Of a stretch of DNA of 64,000 nt, positions 26,641 through 38,600 are shown piece by piece. The DNA is from Balanoglossus misakiensis (Eukaryota > Hemichordata), in the NCBI GenBank assembly GCA_040954595.2, contig CM082581.2:13268001-13332000 (forward strand). Reading direction: 5' to 3'. The position numbers and the translations under genes are program-made. A model generated the notes under the pieces. The model was not told the DNA's origin. It did not search any database and worked only from the letters and a program-made list of their open reading frames with translations. Position 1 is the stretch's first letter; each line of letters starts with the position of its first letter.

Positions 26641-28831
26641 TCTTCGTAGTGGATAAGAATATTTGTGTCGAAAGTTTGATGACAAATTCTTTAAAACGTC
26701 CGACAGCGTTCTTCGGTCCCACCCGACTACTGGCAAAGAAATCTAGAAATGGCTTAAAATCCTAATCCTCGATTCTTTACGTAGCACATGGTGCTTATTT
26801 GCATTTTTAAACAATCGCTTATGTCAACCTCGCGCAACCCCTCGGGTTATTTGGAAACGCCTTTTCGGTTTACTCATTGGTTTTCTTCACCAGTCGAAAT
26901 ATGAGCATTTACGCTGTATTTCTGTCAAAAATTTAGATTTTCCTGCTGTGTTTATCTGTAGGAAATGTCAGATTTGTCTAATTTCGTTGATTTAAACTGT
27001 TCATCTTGGGTGTGGGAACAGGGACGGAGACAATGGCGTGGAAGAGCGGATGATGACGTAGGCGAGCACAATTTGCTATGGAGATTGTGTTCTTGTTGTG
27101 GAGATGCATTTAATCAGGCATTCTGAAAATGCAGTAACCATGGGAGCCACCAAACACTACTGTTTCCACAATGGGTGTGTTTGTAGGCGTAACTAAGATC
27201 GGAGAAAATTCACGGTCGAAAGAAATGATAGTGATGCAACGCTGTCTGATCGTATGTACGTCCAAGGTGGTTGTGGACTTGATTTGCAATCAGGCTATCC
27301 GTATTTATGCAGGGACGATTTCCAGAAAACCTTTTGAGTGGAACGTTTGCATCTTGCCTGCCTTTTCGGCTCACCTTATTCCATAAATGTGGATTTGAGA
27401 ATCTTGTAGTGTTTGACTCCTGAACACAACATATACGTTGTGATGTGATGTACTTCATACACCTGCGGGAATGACGGTGGTCAATCTTTTGAAGGCTTCG
27501 TCATTCTCGTCACGGTTCAGACCGCGAGAGACGATAGTTCTGGCCCCGTCGATATTTGAAGGTTACGCGCACCTGAGTCGTGATTGTTCAACCAGCAACA
27601 TCTCACCGTTCTGAATAAGCACAGCAACTGAAATTGTGTTTCCTGTCTGTTGTGAGGTGTAACTCTACCACTTTCCATGATAATTTCGGGGGAGGGGGAA
27701 ACTCCCGTAGATGCAAAGACGCGAGTTCATGAAGGGAAAATGTTAGTTTTCTTTTATTTGCATGCACGAATGCTCAGGGTTATCCCACGGTGCAGTTGAA
27801 ACAATCCGTGTCGACCAAACCCAAACACCCGCTGGTGGTCATTCTCGTCCCATCAATGGACTAAAATTGGGTAATACATGTACTATATACTGCCTAGCCT
27901 GAAAGTGGTCCCTAGCCCCTTGCAGCGGTAAACACACCAAACTAAATATAATTACGCCGGCCTTTCGTTGCTTATGTCATTGCCAGTGCGCTGCATGTTA
28001 CCTGAACTTTTTTCAAAGTTATACTTCACATCAAAGGCAATGTGAGAAACACTACAAACATTTTCACAAGGCCGAATATCCAAACTTAATTTTGGCGAGG
28101 AGAGTTTGATCAGAATACCAAAATAATTAACTTCATGAGAGGATATTGTAAAGATTCAAAATGATAAATTACACAGTGCCAAATTCGCGAGTATCTTATC
28201 AGCCAGGAAAAAAACACAACAGAAAACAATTAGATGTGTCCATGGACAACAAAACCAGAAATGTAATGCATAGAAGCGACCAGTCATAGCAACCAAATAA
28301 ACATACTACAAAAAGCCCTACGACACGCTTTCACGTGCGACATCCATCAACTATATAATGCTTGTAAGACCTTAGTTGCTCATTTAATACGAATACCGCA
28401 GATAAATATCATATTTGACTGCATGATGCAGGGCCGGTCACCATCAGGTGTATGAAGACTCCGTGCCGTTCAGTGACGTCGCGGTTTCGAATCCAAAGCC
28501 TTTCATGACACTGCTCGAACATATTTGCATCTGCCTAGGATACTGTGTTGGGAGTCAATATTGTACAGGTGTTTATAGAATACTGTCTATGCAATACGAA
28601 GCTGTTGCTGTGACGCGTCGCCAACCTGTGCTGATGTCGACAACCATGCATAACGGGGAAATGTTGTAAAAGATATGTGCCCGCCACAAAAAAACACCGC
28701 CAGAAACAAATATTTGGAAGAAAATCATCATGACGTAATATTAGACAAGCAACAGCCATTTGTTTTGAAGTAAACATTCTGTGATAAAACGTATAATTCA
28801 GATGTTTAAAGATCCGTGTTTGCAAGAACTG

Positions 28832-28845
28832 CCCCCCCGGGGGGG
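28832..28845. repeat. C7G7 perfect palindrome between GAACTG repeats
   Basis: CCCCCCCGGGGGGG is exactly self-complementary and sits between two copies of AACTG (28827-28831 and 28846-28850). It could be a small structured insertion or a cloning or assembly artefact at a homopolymer. Confidence 0.6.
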
Positions 28846-30765
28846 AACTGAAACGCATTGAATTAGCCTTACACTATGACCTTCGGCTGCGATTTTCCCT
28901 ACATCATGGCTTGATTATGTAACCCTTCGTAGAATGCAACTAAACTCATTGAATATTGCAGCGAAAGTGTCCGACAATACAGTTTAGGGAATGTTTTTTT
29001 TAAGTCAATGCATATAATGTATATTTGTTCTAAACTTCCCATCTTCCAGAGAATTGTCACTGCGGATTTCTTGGCCTGGACCATGCAATTTGACAACATC
29101 GATCGATTGACTAAATCGATCGCCATTATAGGTGATCAAAGAAGCGACATTTTTTAAATGGGAGGGGGGATGTTTAATGGTTGTTAACACAAAATCAAGC
29201 CACCCACCATTACTTTACTCCATTACACAGGGCAATTGAATTGAAGTAAATTAAAGTTAAGTGATTGTCGATGTCAATTCCACGGAAAACACCACTTTAT
29301 TGACTTGTATTATTGATTATATCCAATGTATATGTTGGAGCAGTGTGCAGCGCATCTGAAGACATTCCATCATAAGGTAGCATTCTTTTACCGTTACACT
29401 TGACTTGTGTATCTGCCTCAAAACCACTCTAACATTACATGTACTTTACAATTAATTTAAAGTTTTGAAAACGGATGGTGTGTAGAAACTAAAAGTATAT
29501 AACGCCATTCATGACGTTTGTATCTAGGCAGCTGAAAAGTTGATTACAACAAATTAACAAATGAATTTGTTTAAGTCTGCATTGAATTTCTTTCTTTGTT
29601 GTGGGTACCTTTCGAGAGACAAGGAAACAACAAGCTAATGTTAATCGTATTCAAAGTCTTTCAAAGGTGTGTTTTAGTTAAGGTGGATTGTTTTACAAAT
29701 ACCCTTGGCGAGCTTTGGCGAGGTCACGCACCCATGACTACAGTGCCGATGGGTTTTCGCTGATAGCGTTTGCAGACCTCAAGAATGCGATTCGCATGTC
29801 GGTGACAAAAGACAACGAATGATGACTTTCTTTACGCTTAATGATTTGCCAAAAAGAGTTGGGTGTGTTAATAATGTGCCTTTAAGAGTTGGGTGTCCAG
29901 GAACTGTAAAGTTGTGTAATAGTACAAACGTTGACCCGGACTCTTTGAAAGCACCTGTCGTGTGGAATTGCGCAGCTGTGTGGGCCAAGGGTTATAGGGA
30001 CACGCCCTCGTACGATGAACAATAGTCTGGAAGGATTTATTTGATCCCAAAACGTCTTGAAACTCGTCCAAGATGGTCGCAACCCGAAAGTGAAATAAAA
30101 AATACCAATCTAAAACAGCGAATCAATATGACCATTGGGTGTTGAGTTTCTGAGTTTTGACCAATTTCACATTCTCCGTGCTAAGTTGCATATTTTGGGC
30201 AATGACAATTCATTTGAACAAACTCCCATCTACAGCCCGTAATGCATCTGCAAAAAAGGGGGGATTGCCCCTTTTATATCAAATGAGTCAAAGACGCTTC
30301 CCATCATGGTTATTTTGAAATGTGTTTTATTCCTTTAGAAAACACGAAATACATCCACATGTACAGTAAATGCTATCAATAATCAGAAATAAAAAAAAAC
30401 GTTTATATATCTGGCTGATATTTAACACAACGTGACGTTGTCATGGAAAATTAGCATTATGTACAAACTATGTGGGGTTGCTAAGCAATGGACTAAAACC
30501 ATGACAGTGATGTTTGCCTGTGATAGTTGATTTGTCCTTCTCTTGAATGTCAAACTGTCAAACATGGTGACAGAATTCTGTTATTCTTTGCTTACACAAA
30601 CCATGGTGAGACCCATTCAGATCAGTTTCATTTGTGGGACTTAATTAAAGGAAATTAATATTTTCAGTAAATGCCTGGTTGGTAATGAAGTTTTATCTAT
30701 TTATTTAAATCACTATGAAATTTTTAATGAGATATTAAACACTACTGCTCTGGCACTGGGTGCCA

Positions 30766-30779
30766 GTTGGCATGGCAAC
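30766..30779. promoter_or_regulatory. X-box-like palindrome GTTGGCATGGCAAC
   Basis: One mismatch from the RFX X-box GTTGCC-AT-GGCAAC. It lies downstream of the KChIP stop. Function is inferred from motif only. Confidence 0.3.
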
Positions 30780-32656
30780 TCGCTGTCAGATTTCAGCTCA
30801 TAACCGAGCAGGCCACAAATAGTTAATGTGCTCTATTACATGAGAATAGACAAGTAAATAGGCTTTGAGGTTGAGTACTGAAGCATAATGCTACTTAGCT
30901 CCTTTTTATCAAAAATTGTCTTTTATTTAATCTATACTCGCAGATCTAAATACAATCAATTATTAGCCTTTTGTACAGGAAAAGACACTGACATTCCTGG
31001 AAGAATTTGGTGAAATTTCCATGGGTGAATTATTGACAGTTTATGGCCAAAGTGGAAACTTTTGTAACAGTTATGGGCATTTTCCATCACTGGATATATC
31101 ACCTATCCCACCACCTATTTACAATAACTTTAAACTGCAAAACTCTCACAAAATATACAGAATTCTCAGGTCCTAAAACACTTTCTTTGCAAAAAGTCAT
31201 CTTAGAGAATTGTTGCCTGTCAAAATCCACATTTATAGCAACCACGCAACGAATCGTTCCAATCATAAATAAATACATTTTAATTTAATATAATTTATCA
31301 ACAATTATGAAAGTTTGAATCATTATAGGTTGCTATTCTCAAGAAAGATAAAATAGAAAGTATGAATGGGAGTGCTGACTGGTGGTGGTTTGTACCAAAT
31401 ACCCTAGAGGGCGCTGTCACGCCTGATGCATTGCTGTTGTTTTTCCTAAGGTCATCAAAACATATCAGACAAACTCAATCCTGGATACTGACTATCTAGA
31501 GAACAGCTGATGTCTAAAAACTAAGATAGTGAAGAAAATGCACAAAAGATTTTTTGAAGTAACTGGAGAATAAATTGATATTAAGACTGTACAGCAAACT
31601 TTATCTACAATCACTGCAAAAGTGATAACAACTTTGATGGCATAATATCGAATAGGAAATGGAACTTTTTTTGAAAATGTAAATTTACTATTTACAGTAT
31701 CTGTAAGTTGTCAGCATGTAGTTTATCCAAATATGCCGCAATCATGATCAACCACGTCAAATACAAAAAATCTCTCCCAGGAAGAACATCTCTGGTTGGA
31801 TTGATGGAGTTTAGAACTACAGCACACAGTGCGAAGTTGCCAATTATATTAATTTGCTCTTTGTGTGTGCAGAGTCGTTATTTTGTATGTGTAGATTTTT
31901 ACTACTAGTACCTATTTAATTATGTGCTGACTTGAGCTGACTTGCTGTTCATCTTGGCTAAACTGCTTTTTCTCTTCTGCTCTAAGAAATCGAGATTTGT
32001 GCCTTTTGTAGGACAACACAGAATTAGTCGTAATACTGATTTTGGACAATTGCTAAAATCTGGCCTGGTTTCTCACAAACAAAGTCAGTGTTGAGAGTAT
32101 AAGTCCGAAGCTGAACTCTGTCGATGGAATTTGAATATGCAAGTTGACACATCTGCTAGTAGTTCATGCGCTCACATGACTCTCTTCATGGTTTTCATAG
32201 GATAATATAAAGAAACCCATTTTTAGATCAAAATATGAGCACTGGGGTTAAGCATACTACTCCTTTAAAATGGTTTTTAAGAACAGCACAGTGCTCTCTC
32301 TTTTTGTGTGAGGATTTTGAAATCAGGCAAGGAATTCACAGGAAAGGGCAAAATAGTCAGCATTTCATTTTATCATTAAAAAAACAAAACAATTACATAT
32401 CTACAAATCTATGTATTGACACGGTGCTCCGAAACAACAGCATGTTTGGACATCAGTACAAATGAGAAGATACTTTTGAGAATGAATGTACATTTAGTAA
32501 AAAGAGAAAAAACATTATGGATTTTAAATTTTAAAAGAGAAGTGAATACTTCTGTCATATTCACTCTGAAAAGTCAATGACCTCATCAAAGTGAGAAATT
32601 TACGATTTTACAAAAAAGTGTTGACTGGATATTGTGTACAGAGCTTCTGGCTGTCT

Positions 32657-35600
32657 TCATAATGTTGTATCAAAGAGAGATATTGACTTTGTAATATTTT
32701 CGTCCTGAAAAGGAAGAAAAAATATGAAGATGAAAAATAAAGGAACTGTTTTGATCTTGTTGTTGATGGATCAAACATTCTCGACATGATTTTAGGGTTT
32801 CTAAACTAGCAACAAGCTAACAAGATAATATCATCCAATTTAAAGATGTTCAATTCGTTTTTTGTCTCAGTCAGATCATAATTTATTTAACATAAAACTG
32901 AGTTAATGGAAAATTTATAGGATCATGTCTACTAACATTATAGTAACTAGACTTTTTATCTGACATGAACTACTGTATGTGTGTGACTCATTGTACATAC
33001 AGTCAATGGTCCATTGAATTCTCTGCTCTGAATTTAAAAGTGAAAATCATAGGACATTCTATGTGGTACATACCCTTTTACAGGAATCCATGAACTCATC
33101 AATTGTAATGACACCATCTCTGTTTAAATCCATTTTCTGTCATTCAAAAAGAAATTGTGACAATTTTAGTAGATGAAACCAAGATGTTGACATGCGCCCT
33201 CAACTATCAATAGCTGTTCACTAGTCATCTTTGGTGCCGCGAATGTAGGATGTTGGAATTGTATGGTCATGCTTCTGCTATGACTCGGCTCATACAGATT
33301 TCACGACATGTCCTTTCGGTGACATGGACAGTATTTGCCCTTTGAAGTAATGTGTATTTAAAAGCTTTGCATTAAGTTTTACTGCATCTTTGAAATGTGT
33401 GTGAAGATGACTGCTTCTATGTAACCAGAGGCATTAATTCCCCGGCTAAATTCATGAAAGGACAATTCCCACCAATGCTGTTTCATTTAATATCCAGTTT
33501 TATAACGTAACATCTCACGTAAGCACTTGATTTGATTTGGGCAAATATCCGCACGGCTATCGACATTCTAGAAACGGTCAAAGTTTCAATTTGGATACGG
33601 TCGTGCAAGCATTCAATTGGCCGGGTTGCTTTTCAGCATACACAGGCCTTCACTGAAAAATATTAGAGCGGTTTTCAAGTCGCTGACACTATGACACTGA
33701 TGTATGCATTAAATACAGTTACATGGGCTATGCCAAGGAGTGGAAAATAACCATCTGCTGATTTTCATCACAAGATGGCCGCCTCAGAGAACAACACAGC
33801 TGTCATTCCGAGCTATAACTCATTTGTGTGGGCATTGCCACGGCAACTGACTCATCCATCATGTTCTGCAAAGTCAAGTTATCAAGGTTGATGCCATTGC
33901 CAAATTAAACTTACAATATAGGTCAATGTCATGTCAAAGTAAAGGATCTTTAATTTCAGGTCAGCCTGTCACACTAAACTATAAATTGTCGTAATAAATA
34001 TGTCCAATTGTGAAGAACATGTAATTTATGTTAATCTTCCCTTCAAAGACAGCGATCTATGAATAGCATAGTCTCCTGTTTCCAAGACTTTTAAGTTCAA
34101 GTGAACTGACTGTGTTAGGAAAGTGACAAGGTCAACATGTCACCTTCCATACAATATCAACCACTCTATCAAATATTCCCGATGTGGAGAACGAATATCA
34201 GCAAAGCATCCGACACTGATAAGGATATAACCAGATTTTTGTTTTCAAAGAAACACTGGATTCCTTCCCAGAGCCATTGATTCAATTCACAAGTGACTGA
34301 TGATTATCTGTGTCTTTTAAGTGGTTTCCCCTTTTCAGACAGCGAGGATATTACCTGGCTTCCACCTGCACTTTCAGCCATTCACACTAATACCGAAAAA
34401 ACTCTGATAGGGCAAGCTGAACTCTGTAAAAAATGTCTTTTGATCAAATCAATCAATTTTTGGAGTGAACAAGCTCAACTTGGAGTTGAAAGTAGTTGTA
34501 TTAAAATTATTTCATGGTTTTTCCACTTACTTGAAAAACTCTCTCCGCATGTTCTTTTGGTGAAACGTCTTCTGTTGGTTCTGAATACCGTCCCATCATT
34601 TCATATATTGCTTGTATAATTAAAAACATTTCCTGTAAAGTGAAAAAAAACATCAAATAATATGTTACTGTTTTGGGGCGCTCTTAATACGTAGAAAGGT
34701 TTGCAAAGTCACATGATTAGGCATTTGCAGTGTCCCTTTAAATGAAAATGTAACAGGAAAATACCGACATCACAAAACACGCAGACTTTAAGCTTCTTAC
34801 CTCCCGTGTAATGGACCCATCCCTGTTGACGTCGTAAAGATTAAAAGCCCAATGTAATTTCTCGTTAAGTGTACCCCTTGATAAAACGGACAGACCCAGC
34901 ACAAACTCCTGCAAGAAAAAAAGAAACAAACATTACAATCCTCAACATTTCACGTATTTTGCTTCATGTAATGACGGTCACTGTATCTCCTGTACATGCG
35001 TTGCAGCTGATGTAACATTCACAACATTAAACCGGTCTTTGTTGACAGCAACTGTGATTTTATGCCTGACTTTTTAACAGCTAACAATTCACCCTTTGTT
35101 TCTCAAAGACAAATTACTCTCACCACAACCTTCACTACGCCCGGGCCATCATTCTAATTATTCATTTCTATTGTCTACTTTCTGTGAATGCATACCTGTC
35201 GCATAAATTCAAATCCGTCAAGACATTTTATATTTTCCTAATGACTTCCTCCTACAACGGTTTAATCGGCAGATGGGAAATTATTTGGGAAATAAAATTG
35301 AACCGAGTGCCACAGAAAACTTACTGAGGCAGAATTTTCTTTCAATTCATGCAAAAGCTTTCGCTCATGAAAATTTTAGCCGGAAATCTTGCATTGTGTT
35401 CACAGGATCTGCCATTTTAAAAGCAAGATTCAAAATTGCGTCACACGATTGAAATGGTTATTATGAAACCATTACTGGATTTCCAGGTCTTCGACCAAAA
35501 TTATGAGCAATTTTCATCTCAGATTACACGTTGTGTCTGCTTGATTAATAACAGGTTTGCAATTTTTGTATTTACCCAAGATGCATTGTTCTTCATCGAT

Positions 35601-38600
35601 ATGACTTACCTCAAAGCTTATCGTACCATTATGATCCGTGTCGAACGTATTGAAAACATAGTGGGCGTACTGACTTGCATCTGGAGAAAAGAAATAACAA
35701 ACTCAGTGGTCAGGTGCACTTGCTCTAAATATGAAAGTATTGCTGTTTTATCCCAGATGCGGATTCTATAGTCATATCAACAGTAAAGCATGGGGACACC
35801 ATATTCTTTTCTGGTGGAAATATACTTGGGCAGATGACTTGCAAGAGTGATCAGTGAGGATTTGTTTTCACAACAGATGTTTCGCCTGAGGCAAAAAGGA
35901 TTTGCTACATGTCTCATTCATTTGACTATATACAAGTAGCTTTCATGCTACATGTCTTAAATTTACTAATACATGTATAACCGAAACTGACATTCAAAAT
36001 GGTTGCAAAAGATCACAATGCACGGTGTAGGAGACCAGATATGTTGCCTGCTTTAATCCTTTCAACCCCATATCCCATCATAGAGGTCAAACAATGGAAA
36101 AGAATGGATTTGGACCAAAGGATCGATGGATAGAAAGAGTTTAAGGATGTTTCAACACAAATTTTAGTCTGGAAAATCATGAATAGGTTTTCTTGGGCAA
36201 TTTTGAACTATTTCCTCAATAATACCAGCTAAGGAATTGATCTGGACCAATTTTGTGGGAAAATATGTCATACCAGTCCTCCAATTCCCCTCCCTTACCT
36301 AATCTTTCTATCTGAGAACTTCATGGCCACAAGTCTGTAGATCTGTAGTTTGTGAATTTCATTTCACTGGAAATGCTACAGTGGCTGATTTATAACACTG
36401 TATGATAGGTAACCAGATTGTAGAGCTTGTGTCCAGGGAAGAAAAATGTCCTGTCAGGTTCTCTGACATCATCAATCAAACTATCGGATAATAATATCCT
36501 AGAATTTCTGTTTTGTAGCTGGGTGTAAAAAATCATGTCCGGATGACTAAACGGCAATTCATGGTAACTACACAACTAAAGTTCACCAGGTCTGCACCAG
36601 GTGTGGTGCATGTCCGGTGCATGTCTGACCAACAGGTCATGTGCAGCAATATGGCCCCAGACCTGCAGCAGTCTGCTGGATCAGACCTGCACCAGGCCTG
36701 TCCCGTCAGACCTGCACCAGGCCTGTCACGTCAGACCTGCACCAGGCCTGTCCCGTCAGACCTGCACCAGGCCTGTCACGTCAGACCTGCACCAGGCCTG
36801 TCAGAACAGACCTGCACCAGGCCTGTCCCGTCAGACCTGCACCAGGCCTGTCCCGTCAGACCTGCACCAGGCCTGTCACGTCAGACCTGCACCAGGCCTG
36901 TCACGTCAGACCTGCAGCAGACCTGTCAGAACAGACCTGCAGCAGGCCTGTCACGTCAGACCTGCACCAGGCCTGTCACGTCAGACCTGCACCAGGCCTG
37001 TCACGTCAGACCTGCACCAGGCCTGTCACGTCAGACCTGCAGCAGACCTGTCACGTCAGACCTGCAGCAGACCTGTCACGTCAGACCTGCAGCAGGCCTG
37101 TCACGTCAGACCTGCAGCAGGCCTGTCACGTCAGACCTGCAGCAGGCCTGTCACGTCAGACCTGCAGCAGGCCTGTCACGTCAGACCTGCAGCAGGCCTG
37201 TCACGTCAGACCTGCAGCAGGCCTGTCACGTCAGACCTGCAGCAGACCTGTCACGTCAGACCTGCACCAGGCCTGTCACGTCAGACCTGCAGCAGACCTG
37301 TCAGAACAGACCTGCAGCAGGCCTGTCACGTCAGACCTGCAGCAGGCCTGTCACGTCAGACCTGCACCAGGCCTGTCACGTCAGACCTGCAGCAGACCTG
37401 TCACGTCAGACCTGCACCAGGCCTGTCACGTCAGACCTGCAGCAGACCTGTCAGAACAGACCTGCAGCAGGCCTGTCCCGTCAGACCTGCAGCAGGCCTG
37501 TCAGAACAGACCTGCAGCAGGCCTGTCACGTCAGACCTGCAGCAGGCCTGTCAGAACAGACCTGCACCAGGCCTGTCACGTCAGACATGCAGCAGGCCTG
37601 TCACGTCAGACCTGCAGCAGGCCTGTCACGTCAGACCTGCACCAGGCCTGTCACGTCAGACCTGCAGCAGGCCTGTCACGTCAGACCGTCACCAGGCCTG
37701 TCACGTCAGACCTGCAGCAGGCCTGTCAGAACAGACCTGCACCAGGCCTGTCCCGTCAGACCTGCACCAGGCCTGTCACGTCAGACCTGCACCAGGCCTG
37801 TCACGTCAGACCTGCACCAGGCCTGTCACGTCAGACCTGCAGCAGGCCTGTCACGTCAGACCTGCAGCAGGCCTGTCACGTCAGACCTGCAGCAGGCCTG
37901 TCACGTCAGACCTGCAGCAGGCCTGTCACGTCAGACCTGCAGCAGGCCTGTCACGTCAGACCTGCACCAGGCCTGTCACGTCAGACCTGCAGCAGGCCTG
38001 TCACGTCAGACCTGCAGCAGACCTGTCAGAACAGACCTGCACCAGGCCTGTCCCGTCAGACCTGCACCAGGCCTGTCACGTCAGACCTGCACCAGACCTG
38101 TCACGTCAGACCTGCACCAGGCCTGTCACGTCAGACCTGCACCAGGCCTGTCACGTCAGACCTGCAGCAGACCTGTCAGAACAGACCTGCACCAGGCCTG
38201 TCCCGTCAGACCTGCACCAGGCCTGTCACGTCAGACCTGCACCAGGCCTGTCACGTCAGACCTGCACCAGGCCTGTCACGTCAGACCTGCAGCAGACCTG
38301 TCAGAACAGACCTGCACCAGGCCTGTCCCGTCAGACCTGCACCAGGCCTGTCACGTCAGACCTGCAGCAGGCCTGTCAGAACAGACCTGCAGCAGGCCTG
38401 TCACGTAAGACCTGCAGCAGACCTGTCAGAACAGACCTGCACCAGGCCTGTCACGTCAGACCTGCACCAGGCCTGTCACGTGAGACCTGCAGCAGGCCTG
38501 TCACGTCATACCTGCAGCAGACCTGTCACGTCAGACCTGCAGCAGGCCTGTCACGTCAGACCTGCACCAGGCCTGTCACGTCAGACCTGCACCAGGCCTG

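Larger units (their letters stand above)
26641..32656. other. Intergenic region between Ig-like gene and KChIP 3' end
   Basis: I see no supported gene in 6 kb. It includes a C7G7 palindrome (28832-28845), a short inverted repeat of CGATCGATT around 29100-29123, a 13-bp direct repeat AAGAGTTGGGTGT near 29853 and 29884, and an X-box-like palindrome at 30766-30779. The side next to 32656 is probably KChIP 3' UTR; the nearest minus-strand AATAAA I noticed is forward TTTATT at 30922-30927, which would make the UTR about 1.7 kb long. Confidence 0.4.

Noticed and set aside
34293-34619. 108-codon plus-strand ORF
   Set aside because: Overlaps a KChIP EF-hand exon in antisense; a shadow of the real gene.
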